From the NCBI GenBank assembly GCA_002742765.1, contig DLUF01000059.1, forward strand, positions 64,125 through 115,790: 51,666 nt of DNA, in the 5' to 3' direction. A model generated the notes under the pieces. The model was not told the origin of the DNA, did not search any database, and worked only from the letters and a program-made list of their open reading frames with translations. Of the stretch, positions 7,606-16,135 are shown in pieces. Made by a program: the position numbers and the translations under genes. Positions within the stretch are counted from its first letter, which is position 1. Every line of letters starts with the position of its first letter. Source of the stretch: Sulfurospirillum sp. UBA12182 (GTDB lineage: Bacteria > Campylobacterota > Campylobacteria > Campylobacterales > Sulfurospirillaceae).

Positions 7606-9972
7606 ATGGACTTAGACGCAATGTTAGAAATAAGCAATCAATGTATACATTCAGAACCACCAGTTTGTGTAGCCTCTTGCCCTGTGCATATGGATATCCT
7701 AGGATTGGTGAGTGCGATTGAACAAAAAGATTTTGCCAAAGCTTATAAAGTTATGGAAAGCAAAGTTCCTTTTGCAAGACTTGTTGGCAAGATTTGTGAC
7801 CACCCTTGTGAAAAGAGTTGTGTAAGACAAAGTATCGGTGGAAGTATCCGTATAAATGAGTTAGAAAAGCTTGTTGTTGCATTAGGATATGTCCCACCTA
7901 AAAAAGCATTTCCTTTGCCGAAAAATAAGGGAAAAGTTGCCATTATCGGTGGAGGATTGAGTGGTTGTGTTGCCGCTCTTGAATTAGATAAAAAAGGGTA
8001 TGCTGTAACTATCTTTGAAAAAAGTACCCGTTTAGGTGGATCTTTGTGGGGATATGAGGGCAAAGGTTTAGAAAAAGAGATTTTAGAAGAAGAACTTTCT
8101 ATCATTTTACAAAAAGGCATCAAAGTTCAGTATCAAACAGAAGTTCTTTCAACAGATTTAGAAGAGTATTTTAAAACATATGATGCCATCTATCTAGGAA
8201 GTGCAAAATGGAATCAAGAGTTAAATGTTGATTCACAAACTTTCCAAGTTGAAAAATCGCCCCTTTTTGTAGGTGGCAAATTACAAGTTAAAAACAGCTC
8301 GATTATACACTCTCTTAGCTCAGGAAAAAGAGCAGCAGTCTCTATCGATAGATTTATCTCTAAAACTTCGATGTTGGCTTCAAGAGAAAGAGAGGGTGTT
8401 TTTCAAACAAAATTAGATTTTAAAATTGATAAAGTAGCTACGCTTCAAAGTGTTGAAAAAAGTGCTACGGTTTATAGTGAAGATGAGGCGTGTTTAGAAG
8501 CAAGTAGATGTCTTAAATGTCAATGCAATGAGTGTTTTAATGCCTGTGTTCATATGCAACGTTTCAATGTAACTCCAGATAGTTATATAAGAAGCATCAA
8601 CCATAATGAACGTATCATTTTAGGTACACACCATGCAAACAAGATGATCAATGCCTGTACCCAATGTGGATTGTGTAAAGAGGTTTGCCCAGTTGATATA
8701 GGTATGAAAGAGATTATCCATGCTACAAGAGAAAGTATGGTTTTAAAAGGGAAAATGCCTCCATCTGCCCATGATTTTGCTCTTAAAGATATGCAATTTA
8801 GCCATAGTGATTACTTTTCATTGGTTCGAAAACAGCCAAGTAAAGAGGCTTCAAAAGAGCTTTTTTACTATCCAGTTATCGCTTTTTCAGCTTATGCAAG
8901 AGGGCTTTATAAGGGTTCAGGAAAAACAGGATATCTTTTTTACCCAGGGTGTCAGTTAAGTGCTACACATACAGATTATATCGGTGAAATTTATAAACAT
9001 TTAGTTGGTGTAATTAAGAACAAAGATGCTGATAATGACGTAGGACTTTATCTTGGTTGTTGTGGTGCACCTGCTGATTGGGCAGGTAGGCTTGATTTGA
9101 TGCCTCAGAGTGTTGCAAAAATCCAACAAACATGGCAAGAGATGGGAGAGCCAACTTTTATCCTAGCCTGTTCTAGCTGTACAGCGACATTTGAGAAGTA
9201 TCTACCGATGATAAAAACTATCTCATTATGGGAAGTTTTTGATACATATGGTTTACCAGAAGTAGATATCAAAAAAGGCAAACGAGAACTTTGCATTCAC
9301 GATGCTTGTGCGACTAGACACAACGAAAAGCTTCATGAGAATATAAGAAGTATCGCAAAAACTTTGGGATATACCATACAAGAACTCGAATTTTCTAAAG
9401 AAAAAGCTAAATGTTGTGGTTATGGTGGATTAGTAGCATATGCTAACCCTGAACAAGCCTGTGATTTTGTAAAAGATAGAAGACAAGAGAGTGAAAATGA
9501 TGTTTTAGTCTATTGTGCGATGTGTAAGGATATGCTAGTTAAGGGTGAAAAAAGAGCTTATCATATCTTAGACCTTATCTATGGAAATGAACAAAATCCA
9601 AATACCCTACAAAAAATGCCAACTCTCTCGGAGCGTCAAAACAACCGAAAACGTCTAAAACAAACTCTTTTAAAAGAGATTTGGAAAGAAGAGGAAACTA
9701 TGGATACCGATACTCAATATGATTTTACCTTGCACTTGCCTGAACAGATTGTAGCTCTTATGGAAAAGAGATTCATTTTAGCAAGTGATGTTCAAAAAGT
9801 CATAGATAATGCCTTAAAAACTAAAGAGCGTTTTTATAATCCAAAAACATCAGATTATCTAGCAAGACTTAGGATTCAAAATGTTACATACTGGGTGAAG
9901 TATGAAGAAGAGGGGCTTAATATCACTGTGAAAGATGTTTATAGCCATAGAATGGAAGTGGTGGAAAATTAA
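7606..9972 (+). CDS. Composite FAD / 4Fe-4S dicluster / CCG-domain oxidoreductase
   Basis: 788 residues in one chain. Residues about 10-95 carry the GltD-like Fe-S entry region with CVASCPVHMD and CDHPCEKSC. A FAD-binding Rossmann segment, VAIIGGGLSG with a later FEKSTRLGGS, follows at about 110-145; the flavoprotein part looks shorter than in GltD. A ferredoxin-like part has CLKCQCNECFNACVH and CTQCGLCKEVCPVD (about 300-370). Two HdrB/HdrD-like CCG modules contain YPGCQLS, LGCCGAPADW and KCCGYGGL. A 90-residue tail has no recognised motif. It probably links the aldehyde oxidoreductase to a pyridine nucleotide, quinone or disulfide partner. ATG 7606, 8 nt after AAGGAG, fits better than GTG 7597. 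The gene corresponds to a neighbour of the MOP gene in Desulfovibrio (around DVU1558, from memory). Confidence 0.8.
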   Translation: MDLDAMLEISNQCIHSEPPVCVASCPVHMDILGLVSAIEQKDFAKAYKVMESKVPFARLVGKICDHPCEKSCVRQSIGGSIRINELEKLVVALGYVPPKKAFPLPKNKGKVAIIGGGLSGCVAALELDKKGYAVTIFEKSTRLGGSLWGYEGKGLEKEILEEELSIILQKGIKVQYQTEVLSTDLEEYFKTYDAIYLGSAKWNQELNVDSQTFQVEKSPLFVGGKLQVKNSSIIHSLSSGKRAAVSIDRFISKTSMLASREREGVFQTKLDFKIDKVATLQSVEKSATVYSEDEACLEASRCLKCQCNECFNACVHMQRFNVTPDSYIRSINHNERIILGTHHANKMINACTQCGLCKEVCPVDIGMKEIIHATRESMVLKGKMPPSAHDFALKDMQFSHSDYFSLVRKQPSKEASKELFYYPVIAFSAYARGLYKGSGKTGYLFYPGCQLSATHTDYIGEIYKHLVGVIKNKDADNDVGLYLGCCGAPADWAGRLDLMPQSVAKIQQTWQEMGEPTFILACSSCTATFEKYLPMIKTISLWEVFDTYGLPEVDIKKGKRELCIHDACATRHNEKLHENIRSIAKTLGYTIQELEFSKEKAKCCGYGGLVAYANPEQACDFVKDRRQESENDVLVYCAMCKDMLVKGEKRAYHILDLIYGNEQNPNTLQKMPTLSERQNNRKRLKQTLLKEIWKEEETMDTDTQYDFTLHLPEQIVALMEKRFILASDVQKVIDNALKTKERFYNPKTSDYLARLRIQNVTYWVKYEEEGLNITVKDVYSHRMEVVEN

Positions 9973-9974
9973 CG

Positions 9975-10178
9975 ATGGAAAATCAAACTAAAGAAGTAAA
10001 ATGGCTCTGTGATAAGTGTCAAGAAGCGTTAGTGCTAGAGAAAGTTAAAGTTCGATATCTTGAGGGAAATTTTGAAGTTGAGCTTTTAAAATGTCCTACA
10101 TGTAAGATGGTTTTTATCAGTGATGATTTAGCTATGGGCAAGATGTTAGAAGTTGAAAAAGGTTTAGAGGATAAGTAA
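9975..10178 (+). CDS. Small two-Cys-pair protein (DVU_1557-like redox family)
   Basis: 67 residues with a CDKC pair near residue 13 and a CPTC pair near 40, like a rubredoxin or zinc ribbon fold. From memory, proteins of this size and pattern accompany MOP-type aldehyde oxidoreductases and are annotated in databases as a small redox protein family; whether it holds Fe, Zn or an Fe-S cluster cannot be seen. It starts 2 nt after the previous stop and ends 3 nt before the next ATG, so it is cotranscribed. Electron carrier or metallochaperone to the aldehyde oxidoreductase are the likely roles. Confidence 0.75.
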   Translation: MENQTKEVKWLCDKCQEALVLEKVKVRYLEGNFEVELLKCPTCKMVFISDDLAMGKMLEVEKGLEDK

Positions 10179-10181
10179 GCT

Positions 10182-10910
10182 ATGAATGCGTATGAAAGCT
10201 GCTGTATGCAAGAAATCACAGGAGAAACCCTGCGTCCAGGTGGTTTTACCCTTACTCAAAAAGCGATTAACTTTTGTAAGCTAACAAGAGAGCATAATGT
10301 TCTTGATTTAGGCTGTGGTAGGGGCGCTAGTATAGAGTATTTGCATAAAGAGTATCAGATTCGTGCTGTAGGGATAGATGCATCAAAACAACTTTTACAA
10401 ACAGCGAAAGCAAAAAATCCTTATGCACAAATTATCTTTGCAAAGGCAGATGCTCTTCCCTTTTTTGGAGGTAGTTTTCAGGCTGTTTTTGCTGAGTGTA
10501 CACTCTCTTTGATGGATAATTTAGACGAAGTTTTAAATGAAGCTTATAGAGTTTTACGTCTTAATGGTTGGTTTATCATCAGTGATGTTTATGCTAAAAA
10601 TCCTAAAGCCTTGCATAAGTTGAAAAATTTTTCTTTAAACTCTTGTCTAAGAGGACTTCATGATTTAACTTTGTTGCAAGAAGAGTTAGAAAAAAGAGGT
10701 TTTGAAGTTTTACTTTTAGAAGATTATAGCCATTTTCTCAAAGAATTAATGGTTAAAATCATCTTTTCACACGGCTCAATGAGTAGTTTTTGGGGAAAAA
10801 CTATGGTTGAGCCAAACCAATTATGCTGTTCTTTTGAAGAGAGTCTTAGAGAGTGCAAACCAGGATATTTTATGGTCATTGCACGAAAAAGAGGAGATAA
10901 AAATGGATGA
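10182..10910 (+). CDS. Class I SAM-dependent methyltransferase of the aldehyde oxidoreductase cassette
   Basis: 242 residues with the class I methyltransferase fold: VLDLGCGRGAS (motif I, about residues 40-50), VGIDAS (post I), AKADALPFFGGSF (about 87-99) and the VLRLNGWFIISD strand (about 126-137). A CC pair occurs near the start (YESCCMQE) and another Cys pair near residue 213 (NQLCCSF), which is unusual for a small-molecule methyltransferase. The substrate is unknown. It overlaps the next gene by 8 nt. The position matches the methyltransferase found next to the MOP gene in Desulfovibrio (around DVU1556, recalled). Confidence 0.8.
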   Translation: MNAYESCCMQEITGETLRPGGFTLTQKAINFCKLTREHNVLDLGCGRGASIEYLHKEYQIRAVGIDASKQLLQTAKAKNPYAQIIFAKADALPFFGGSFQAVFAECTLSLMDNLDEVLNEAYRVLRLNGWFIISDVYAKNPKALHKLKNFSLNSCLRGLHDLTLLQEELEKRGFEVLLLEDYSHFLKELMVKIIFSHGSMSSFWGKTMVEPNQLCCSFEESLRECKPGYFMVIARKRGDKNG

Positions 10911-11358
10911 TTTAACTTTACGTTTGTTTAAACTCTCATCAGAGGGTTTTTGTTGCGCCCAGATTATGTATAAATTAGCTCTTGAGGATGAAGGTTCACA
11001 AAATGAAGACCTTATCCGTTCAGCTCAGGGGCTATGTCGAGGAATCGCTGATACTCAAAAAACCTGTGGTGTTTTAACTGGAGGGTTAGGGGTATTAGGA
11101 CTTTATGGTGCAAAAGGAAACGAGACTCAAAGCGCAAAAGAGGATTTCGCTTTGATGTTAGAAGAGTTTCATGAGTGGTTTAAAACAGAATTTGGAACAA
11201 CCAAATGTGTTACTTTGATAGGTGAGCGAGATTTTGCAAGTGCTGACCAGAGTTATAAACCTATCTGCGCTGGTATGATAGAAAAAGCCTATAAAAAAGT
11301 TTATGAAATCTTACTAGAACATGGTTATGAATACGGCAATAGAGAAGTAATCGCATGA
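10903..11358 (+). CDS. C_GCAxxG_C_C family protein
   Basis: 151 residues. The family's spaced cysteines are visible: GFCCAQ near residue 15, GLCRG near 46, TCGVLTGG near 55, KCVTL near 104 and PICAGM near 122. Such proteins are thought to bind a redox-active metal or Fe-S centre but no function is established. I choose ATG 10903 because GAGGAG lies 6 nt upstream and the family alignment starts there; an in-frame TTG at 10807 would add 32 residues lying wholly inside the methyltransferase gene. Its stop overlaps the next ATG (ATGA), so translation is coupled. Confidence 0.82.
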   Translation: MDDLTLRLFKLSSEGFCCAQIMYKLALEDEGSQNEDLIRSAQGLCRGIADTQKTCGVLTGGLGVLGLYGAKGNETQSAKEDFALMLEEFHEWFKTEFGTTKCVTLIGERDFASADQSYKPICAGMIEKAYKKVYEILLEHGYEYGNREVIA

Positions 11359-12695
11359 GCCAAAATCCCACTATGCATACAACAAGTCTTTGTCCTATAT
11401 GTTTACGCAAGTTAGAAGCGTACATGTACGAAGAAGATAAGAGTACTTATATGAAAAAAGAGTGCCCAGAACATGGAGAGTTTAAAACTCTCGTATGGCG
11501 TGACACTGGTACTTCGATGCAAGAGTGGATTCGCACCAAAGAAAGAGCACATATAAAAAATCCAATCACTAAAGTGGAAAAAGGGTGTCCTTATGATTGT
11601 GGTCTTTGTAGTGCGCATAGACAACATACTTGTACTGCACTCTTAGAAGTTACAAAACGTTGTAATCTTCATTGTCAATTTTGCTTTGCCGATGCTCTAG
11701 GACAAACTCAAGACCCATCTTTAGAACAGATACGTTTTCAATTTGAGACAATTTTTAGGGTATCTGGTAAATGCAATATCCAACTCTCAGGGGGAGAGCC
11801 TACTATGAGAGATGATTTGCCTAAAATTGTTGCTTTAGCTGCTTCTTTTGGGTTTCCTTTTATCCAAGTAAACACAAATGGTATCCGTTTGGCACAAGAT
11901 GAAAGGTATCTAAAATCGCTTAAAGAAGCTGGTCTTCATTCTGTTTTCTTACAATTTGATGGTACTGATGATAAGATTTATAAAGCCCTAAGAGGAAAAG
12001 CTCTTTTTGAGTTAAAAAAAGAGGTGATTCAAAATTGTCAAAAACATGGCATCGGTGTTGTTCTTGTTCCAACTTTAGTACCAAAAATCAATATTTATAA
12101 TATAGGGGATATAGTACGTTTTGGTATGCAACACTCTCCTACTGTTAGAGGGGTGCATTTTCAACCTGTGAGTTATTTTGGTCGTATTCCAAAAGAACCT
12201 TCACATGAAGATAGGATAACGCTACCAGAAGTGATGCATCATATCTATGAACAAACAGATAAGATGGTTAGCTTAGAGAGTATGCAACCTCCTGGTTGTG
12301 AAAATTCTCTTTGCTCTTTCAATGGAAATTATTTGGTTGAAGATGGAGTGTTAAAACCCATAAGCAAGCGTTCTTGTTGTACAAGTCAGCCCTCTAGTGC
12401 AACAGAGGGTGCAAATAAGGCAAAAGCTTTTGTTGCTAGAAATTGGTCTTATCAAAAACAGGTTCAAGAAGAGAAACTTTCAGACTGGGATAAGATATTG
12501 GAAAGTATCCAAAATAGGACTTTTTGTCTTTCAGGAATGGCATTTCAAGATGTTTGGAATGTAAATTTAGAACGCATTAGGGATTGTTGTATCCATGTTA
12601 GTACGCTTGATGGTAGGTTGATTCCTTTTTGCATGTATAACCTCACAAATAAAGATGGAGTTTCTCTCTATCGAGATAATGTGGCGGAGAGATAG
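11355..12695 (+). CDS. Cys-rich radical SAM protein (TrsS/Tes-like)
   Basis: 446 residues. The radical SAM CxxxCxxC motif is CNLHCQFC (about residues 107-114), followed by QLSGGEPTMRDD. An N-terminal zinc-ribbon-like part (CPICLRKL, CPEHGEF) and a Cys cluster KGCPYDCGLCSAHRQHTC precede it, and further cysteines follow (PGCENSLCSF, RSCCTSQ, RDCCIHVS, FCMYNL). This arrangement resembles MJ0619/tetraether-synthase-like radical SAM enzymes and the radical SAM (seleno)protein that accompanies MOP genes, called TrsS in databases as I remember it. The reaction is unknown. It abuts the next gene (TAG then ATG) and overlaps the previous one by 4 nt. Confidence 0.82.
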   Translation: MSQNPTMHTTSLCPICLRKLEAYMYEEDKSTYMKKECPEHGEFKTLVWRDTGTSMQEWIRTKERAHIKNPITKVEKGCPYDCGLCSAHRQHTCTALLEVTKRCNLHCQFCFADALGQTQDPSLEQIRFQFETIFRVSGKCNIQLSGGEPTMRDDLPKIVALAASFGFPFIQVNTNGIRLAQDERYLKSLKEAGLHSVFLQFDGTDDKIYKALRGKALFELKKEVIQNCQKHGIGVVLVPTLVPKINIYNIGDIVRFGMQHSPTVRGVHFQPVSYFGRIPKEPSHEDRITLPEVMHHIYEQTDKMVSLESMQPPGCENSLCSFNGNYLVEDGVLKPISKRSCCTSQPSSATEGANKAKAFVARNWSYQKQVQEEKLSDWDKILESIQNRTFCLSGMAFQDVWNVNLERIRDCCIHVSTLDGRLIPFCMYNLTNKDGVSLYRDNVAER

Positions 12696-13997
12696 ATGCG
12701 TATAACAGCACTGGAAAATTGGATAATAGATCGTACTAGAATTACCCAAAAGACTCAAGAAGCTCTTTTAGAGTATCAATTTGAAAAGATTTTAAAGACG
12801 CTTCATTATGCCAAAGAAAAGAGCAAGTTTTATCAAAAACATTTTGCTTCTATAGACTTAAATCAAATTATCTCTTTTGAAGCATTTAACAAACTTCCTT
12901 TTACAACAGCAGAGGATATCAAGCGTTACATGTACGATTTTTCAGCTCTCTCTTACGCTCAGATAGATAGGGTTGTGACTCTAAACACATCAGGAACAAC
13001 AGGAGATGAAAAACGTATCTTTTTTACCCAAGAGGATTTAGAAGATACCATAGATTTTTTTGATTATGGGATGAGGTGTTTGTTAGAAAAAGGGGATAAT
13101 GTCTTAGTTCTTTTGCCTGGTCCTTCTTATGGAAGCATAGGAAATCTTTTGAAAAAAGCTCTCAGTAAAACAGATACTACATGTGTTGTTCAAGGGGTAT
13201 TAAGTGATATTCCAAAAACTTTAGAAACCATAAAAGAGAACAAGATAAGCTGTATTGTAGGGATTCCCATGCAAGTACTTTATCTAAGTAAGATTGCGCC
13301 AGAGCTGTTTTATAAGCATATTAAAAAAGTTCTTTTGAGTACAGATTATGTTCCAAACTCTTTGGTCAAAGCCTTGAGTAACGAGGGTAAATGTCAAGTG
13401 TTTAACCACTATGGTATGACTGAAATGGGCTATGGTGGGGGCGTAGAGTGCGAGTGCTTAGATGGTTATCATCTAAGAGAAAACCATCTTTATTTTGAGA
13501 TAATCAATCCAAAAACAGGAGAATTAGTAGAAGATGGAGAGTATGGAGAAGTTGTCTTTACTACACTAAATCGTCAAGCAATGCCTCTTATCCGTTATAA
13601 AACAGGAGATATAGCTCGTTTTTATACACAGCCTTGCGAGTGCGGGAGTTTTTTAAGAAGAATGCAAAAGGTTATTGGACGTATTGATAATTTAGTGAGT
13701 ATAGATGGATGTGAAGTACATTTAAGAGATTTGGATGAAATCATTTTAGATATAAAAGAGGTGGCGGACTTTAAAGCAGAAGTTTTAGAAAAAAACGTTT
13801 TACATGTAAAGCTTATCCTCCTTCAAAACAGTGAGATAGAAGCTGTTTTAGACAAAGTACAAGAAAGAATATCAAAACATTTCAATAATCAATTTAAGAT
13901 ACAACTACAATGGCAATTTGATGATTACTCTTCAAGTATCACAAATAGCATGATTAAAAGAAAAATATGTGATTTTACAAAGGGAGAAAAACGATGA
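12696..13997 (+). CDS. PaaK-like AMP-forming CoA ligase/adenylating enzyme of the cassette
   Basis: 433 residues of the phenylacetate-CoA ligase branch of adenylate-forming enzymes: the phosphate-binding TLNTSGTTGDEKR (about residues 94-106), HYGMTEMGYGGG (about 237-248), and RYKTGDIARF (about 307-316) with a Cys pair CECGSFLRR just after. A C-terminal PaaK-like subdomain follows (IGRIDN, then a beta-rich end). In the operon it could activate the acid product or, less likely, a cofactor-related carboxylate; the substrate cannot be inferred from the sequence. The stop overlaps the ATG of xdhC (ATGA). It matches the AMP-dependent ligase recalled next to Desulfovibrio MOP genes (around DVU1553). 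Confidence 0.8.
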   Translation: MRITALENWIIDRTRITQKTQEALLEYQFEKILKTLHYAKEKSKFYQKHFASIDLNQIISFEAFNKLPFTTAEDIKRYMYDFSALSYAQIDRVVTLNTSGTTGDEKRIFFTQEDLEDTIDFFDYGMRCLLEKGDNVLVLLPGPSYGSIGNLLKKALSKTDTTCVVQGVLSDIPKTLETIKENKISCIVGIPMQVLYLSKIAPELFYKHIKKVLLSTDYVPNSLVKALSNEGKCQVFNHYGMTEMGYGGGVECECLDGYHLRENHLYFEIINPKTGELVEDGEYGEVVFTTLNRQAMPLIRYKTGDIARFYTQPCECGSFLRRMQKVIGRIDNLVSIDGCEVHLRDLDEIILDIKEVADFKAEVLEKNVLHVKLILLQNSEIEAVLDKVQERISKHFNNQFKIQLQWQFDDYSSSITNSMIKRKICDFTKGEKR

Positions 13998-15031
13998 AAA
14001 CAATGATAGAGATAATAGGAGATATTTTAGCCGAAGATAAGGCAGTTGTCGTTACTACAATTTTGAGTAAAAAAGGTTCAGCTCCTAGAGGCGTGGGTAC
14101 AAAGATGCTCATAAGAAAAAAAGGTTCTATCGTAGGAACTATCGGAGGTGGATTGTTAGAAGCAATGACTATCCAACTTGCTGCAAAAGTCTTTAAAACA
14201 AAGAAATCTTTTACTGAAAAATTTACCCTATCTGATAAAGATGCTTCTCTTGAAGGGATGGTTTGTGGTGGCAATGTTGAGATAATGTTTGAGTATATAG
14301 ATGTTCAAACTTTTAAGAAACTTGCTCCTTACTATCGAGCTTTAGAGCTAAGAGAACAAGGTGAGGATTTTGTTATGATAACAAAAATCCCTGATGGTAA
14401 AAAAGTATTGAATGGAAATGATAAGTATCTTTTTACAAGAACTGAATTTTACGGTGCTGTTGAAGAAGAAGTTGAAAGTCTTGTTACTTCTTTGCGAAAA
14501 AACTTCAATCAAATCAGATTTGATATTTTACAAGGTGAAGAAAAGTACTTTGTTGAGCCTTTTTATGGGCTTGAACAGTTATGTATAGTAGGGGCTGGGC
14601 ATATCTCTCAAAAAGTAGCGCTTTTTGCAAAAGAGTTGGGCTTTTATACAGTAGTTATAGATGATAGGTCAGATTTTTCAAATAGAGAGCGATTTCCTTC
14701 AGCAGATGAGCTTCATGTTGTTTCATCTTATGCGAAACTTCCTTTTGAGAGTATGCTTCATAACAATAGCTATGTAGTTATCGTTACGAGGGGACACGCT
14801 CTTGATAAAGAGGTTTTAGCACAAGCTTTAAAAACAGATGCAAAATACATAGGTATGATAGGAAGTAAGGGAAAAAGAAATCATGTCTACTCTTTACTTT
14901 TAGAAGAGGGATTTGTTCAAAATGATTTAGATAGAGTTTCTTGTCCTATCGGAGTGGGTATAAATGCTCAAACTCCTGAAGAGATAGCCATTAGTATCTT
15001 GGCTGAACTTATCAAAGTAAAAAGAAGCTAA
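13994..15031 (+). CDS. XdhC/CoxI family molybdenum cofactor insertion protein
   Basis: 345 residues: an N-terminal XdhC_CoxI domain (VVVTTILSKKGSAPRGVGTKM, about 19-38, and GTIGGGLLEA, about 48-57) and a C-terminal Rossmann domain (CIVGAGHISQKVALFAKELGF, about 197-217, and MIGSKGKRN). Family members bind molybdenum cofactor and help sulfurate and insert it into xanthine oxidase-type enzymes, so its client is almost certainly the aldehyde oxidoreductase at the head of the operon. It is coupled to the preceding ligase gene by a 4-nt overlap. Confidence 0.9.
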   Translation: MKTMIEIIGDILAEDKAVVVTTILSKKGSAPRGVGTKMLIRKKGSIVGTIGGGLLEAMTIQLAAKVFKTKKSFTEKFTLSDKDASLEGMVCGGNVEIMFEYIDVQTFKKLAPYYRALELREQGEDFVMITKIPDGKKVLNGNDKYLFTRTEFYGAVEEEVESLVTSLRKNFNQIRFDILQGEEKYFVEPFYGLEQLCIVGAGHISQKVALFAKELGFYTVVIDDRSDFSNRERFPSADELHVVSSYAKLPFESMLHNNSYVVIVTRGHALDKEVLAQALKTDAKYIGMIGSKGKRNHVYSLLLEEGFVQNDLDRVSCPIGVGINAQTPEEIAISILAELIKVKRS

Positions 15032-15034
15032 ACA

Positions 15035-16135
15035 ATGCAAAAATACAACATAGCAGCCCTTATCATCGCAGCTGGATACTCTTCTAGGATGCATGATTTT
15101 AAGCCACTTTTAGAGTTAGGAGGGCAAAAAGCACTAAGAAGACTGGTTCAAACCTATCAAGAATTTGGGGTTAAAGATATCTATGTTGTAACAGGATATA
15201 GACAAGAGGAGATTAGAGATTTGCTTGTAGATACAGGTGTAACGCTTGTTTTTAATGAAAATTTCGCACAAGGGATGTTTAGCTCTATACAAAAAGGGGT
15301 TGGTGCGTTTTCAAATCAGATAGAGGCTTTTTTCATGAACCCTGCCGATATCCCGCTTGTGAAAAAAGAGACTTTAGAGCGTTTGTGTGAAGCGTTTGGA
15401 GGAAAAGGTATAATCTACCCTACATTTTTAGGCAAAAAAGGACACCCACCTCTTATCGATATAAAGTATAAAGAAGAGATTTTAAAGAGTTTGGGAGAGG
15501 GTGGTTTGAAGTGTGTCTTGGAAAAATTTCATGATGATTCTTTACATGTAGAAGTGATTGATCAAGCTGTTTTAATGGACATGGATACGAAAGAGGATTA
15601 TGAGGCTTTATGTAGATATGAGTCTTTGGAAGTTCCAACAAAACAAGAGTGTTTAGCGATTATGAAAAATGATGGGGTAGATGAACACATCATCAAGCAT
15701 TGTCAAGCAGTTGGAGAGATGGTTCTTGCGATTTGTAAAGAGTTGCCTATGGAAAGGTTGGATTTTGATGAAGATAGACTTTTAGCAGCGGCTCTTTTAC
15801 ATGATATCTCTCGAAAAGAGAAAAATCACGCTCAAGTGGGCGCTCAAAAACTCCGTTTGATGGGGTATGAAAAAATTGCTCGTTTGATTGAGACACATAT
15901 GGATATTGATGTAAATGCACATGCTCCTTTAAACGAAAATGAACTTCTTTTTTTAGCCGATAAATTAGTAGGAGAAGATAAGGTATGTGGGATTAAAAAA
16001 CGTTTTGAAAAATCCTTTATCAAGTTTGCAAATGAACCTCATATCCTTGAAAATATCCACAAAAGATTTAGGGCTGCTTGTGAGATTATCTCGAAGATAG
16101 AAACTTTAAGCAAAAAAGTTTTTTTGTATGGTTAA
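15035..16135 (+). CDS. MocA-like Moco nucleotidyltransferase fused to an HD domain
   Basis: 366 residues. Residues 1-190 are a MobA/MocA-type nucleotidyltransferase: AALIIAAGYSSRM (the LxAGxSxRM-type nucleotide loop), KPLLELGG, and FFMNPADIPLV with the metal-binding Asp. Residues about 205-360 form an HD-type phosphohydrolase: HCQAVGEM, LLAAALLHDISRK (HD pair) and IETHMDI. MocA makes molybdopterin cytosine dinucleotide, the form used by MOP-type enzymes. The HD part may hydrolyse a nucleotide or phosphate by-product. The 3' end overlaps the phosphatase gene by 8 nt. It corresponds to the NTP transferase recalled near Desulfovibrio MOP (around DVU1551). Confidence 0.85.
   Translation: MQKYNIAALIIAAGYSSRMHDFKPLLELGGQKALRRLVQTYQEFGVKDIYVVTGYRQEEIRDLLVDTGVTLVFNENFAQGMFSSIQKGVGAFSNQIEAFFMNPADIPLVKKETLERLCEAFGGKGIIYPTFLGKKGHPPLIDIKYKEEILKSLGEGGLKCVLEKFHDDSLHVEVIDQAVLMDMDTKEDYEALCRYESLEVPTKQECLAIMKNDGVDEHIIKHCQAVGEMVLAICKELPMERLDFDEDRLLAAALLHDISRKEKNHAQVGAQKLRLMGYEKIARLIETHMDIDVNAHAPLNENELLFLADKLVGEDKVCGIKKRFEKSFIKFANEPHILENIHKRFRAACEIISKIETLSKKVFLYG

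Noticed and set aside
10807-10902. Upstream TTG start that would lengthen the C_GCAxxG_C_C protein by 32 residues
   Set aside because: The extension lies wholly inside the methyltransferase gene, and a good ribosome site precedes ATG 10903.
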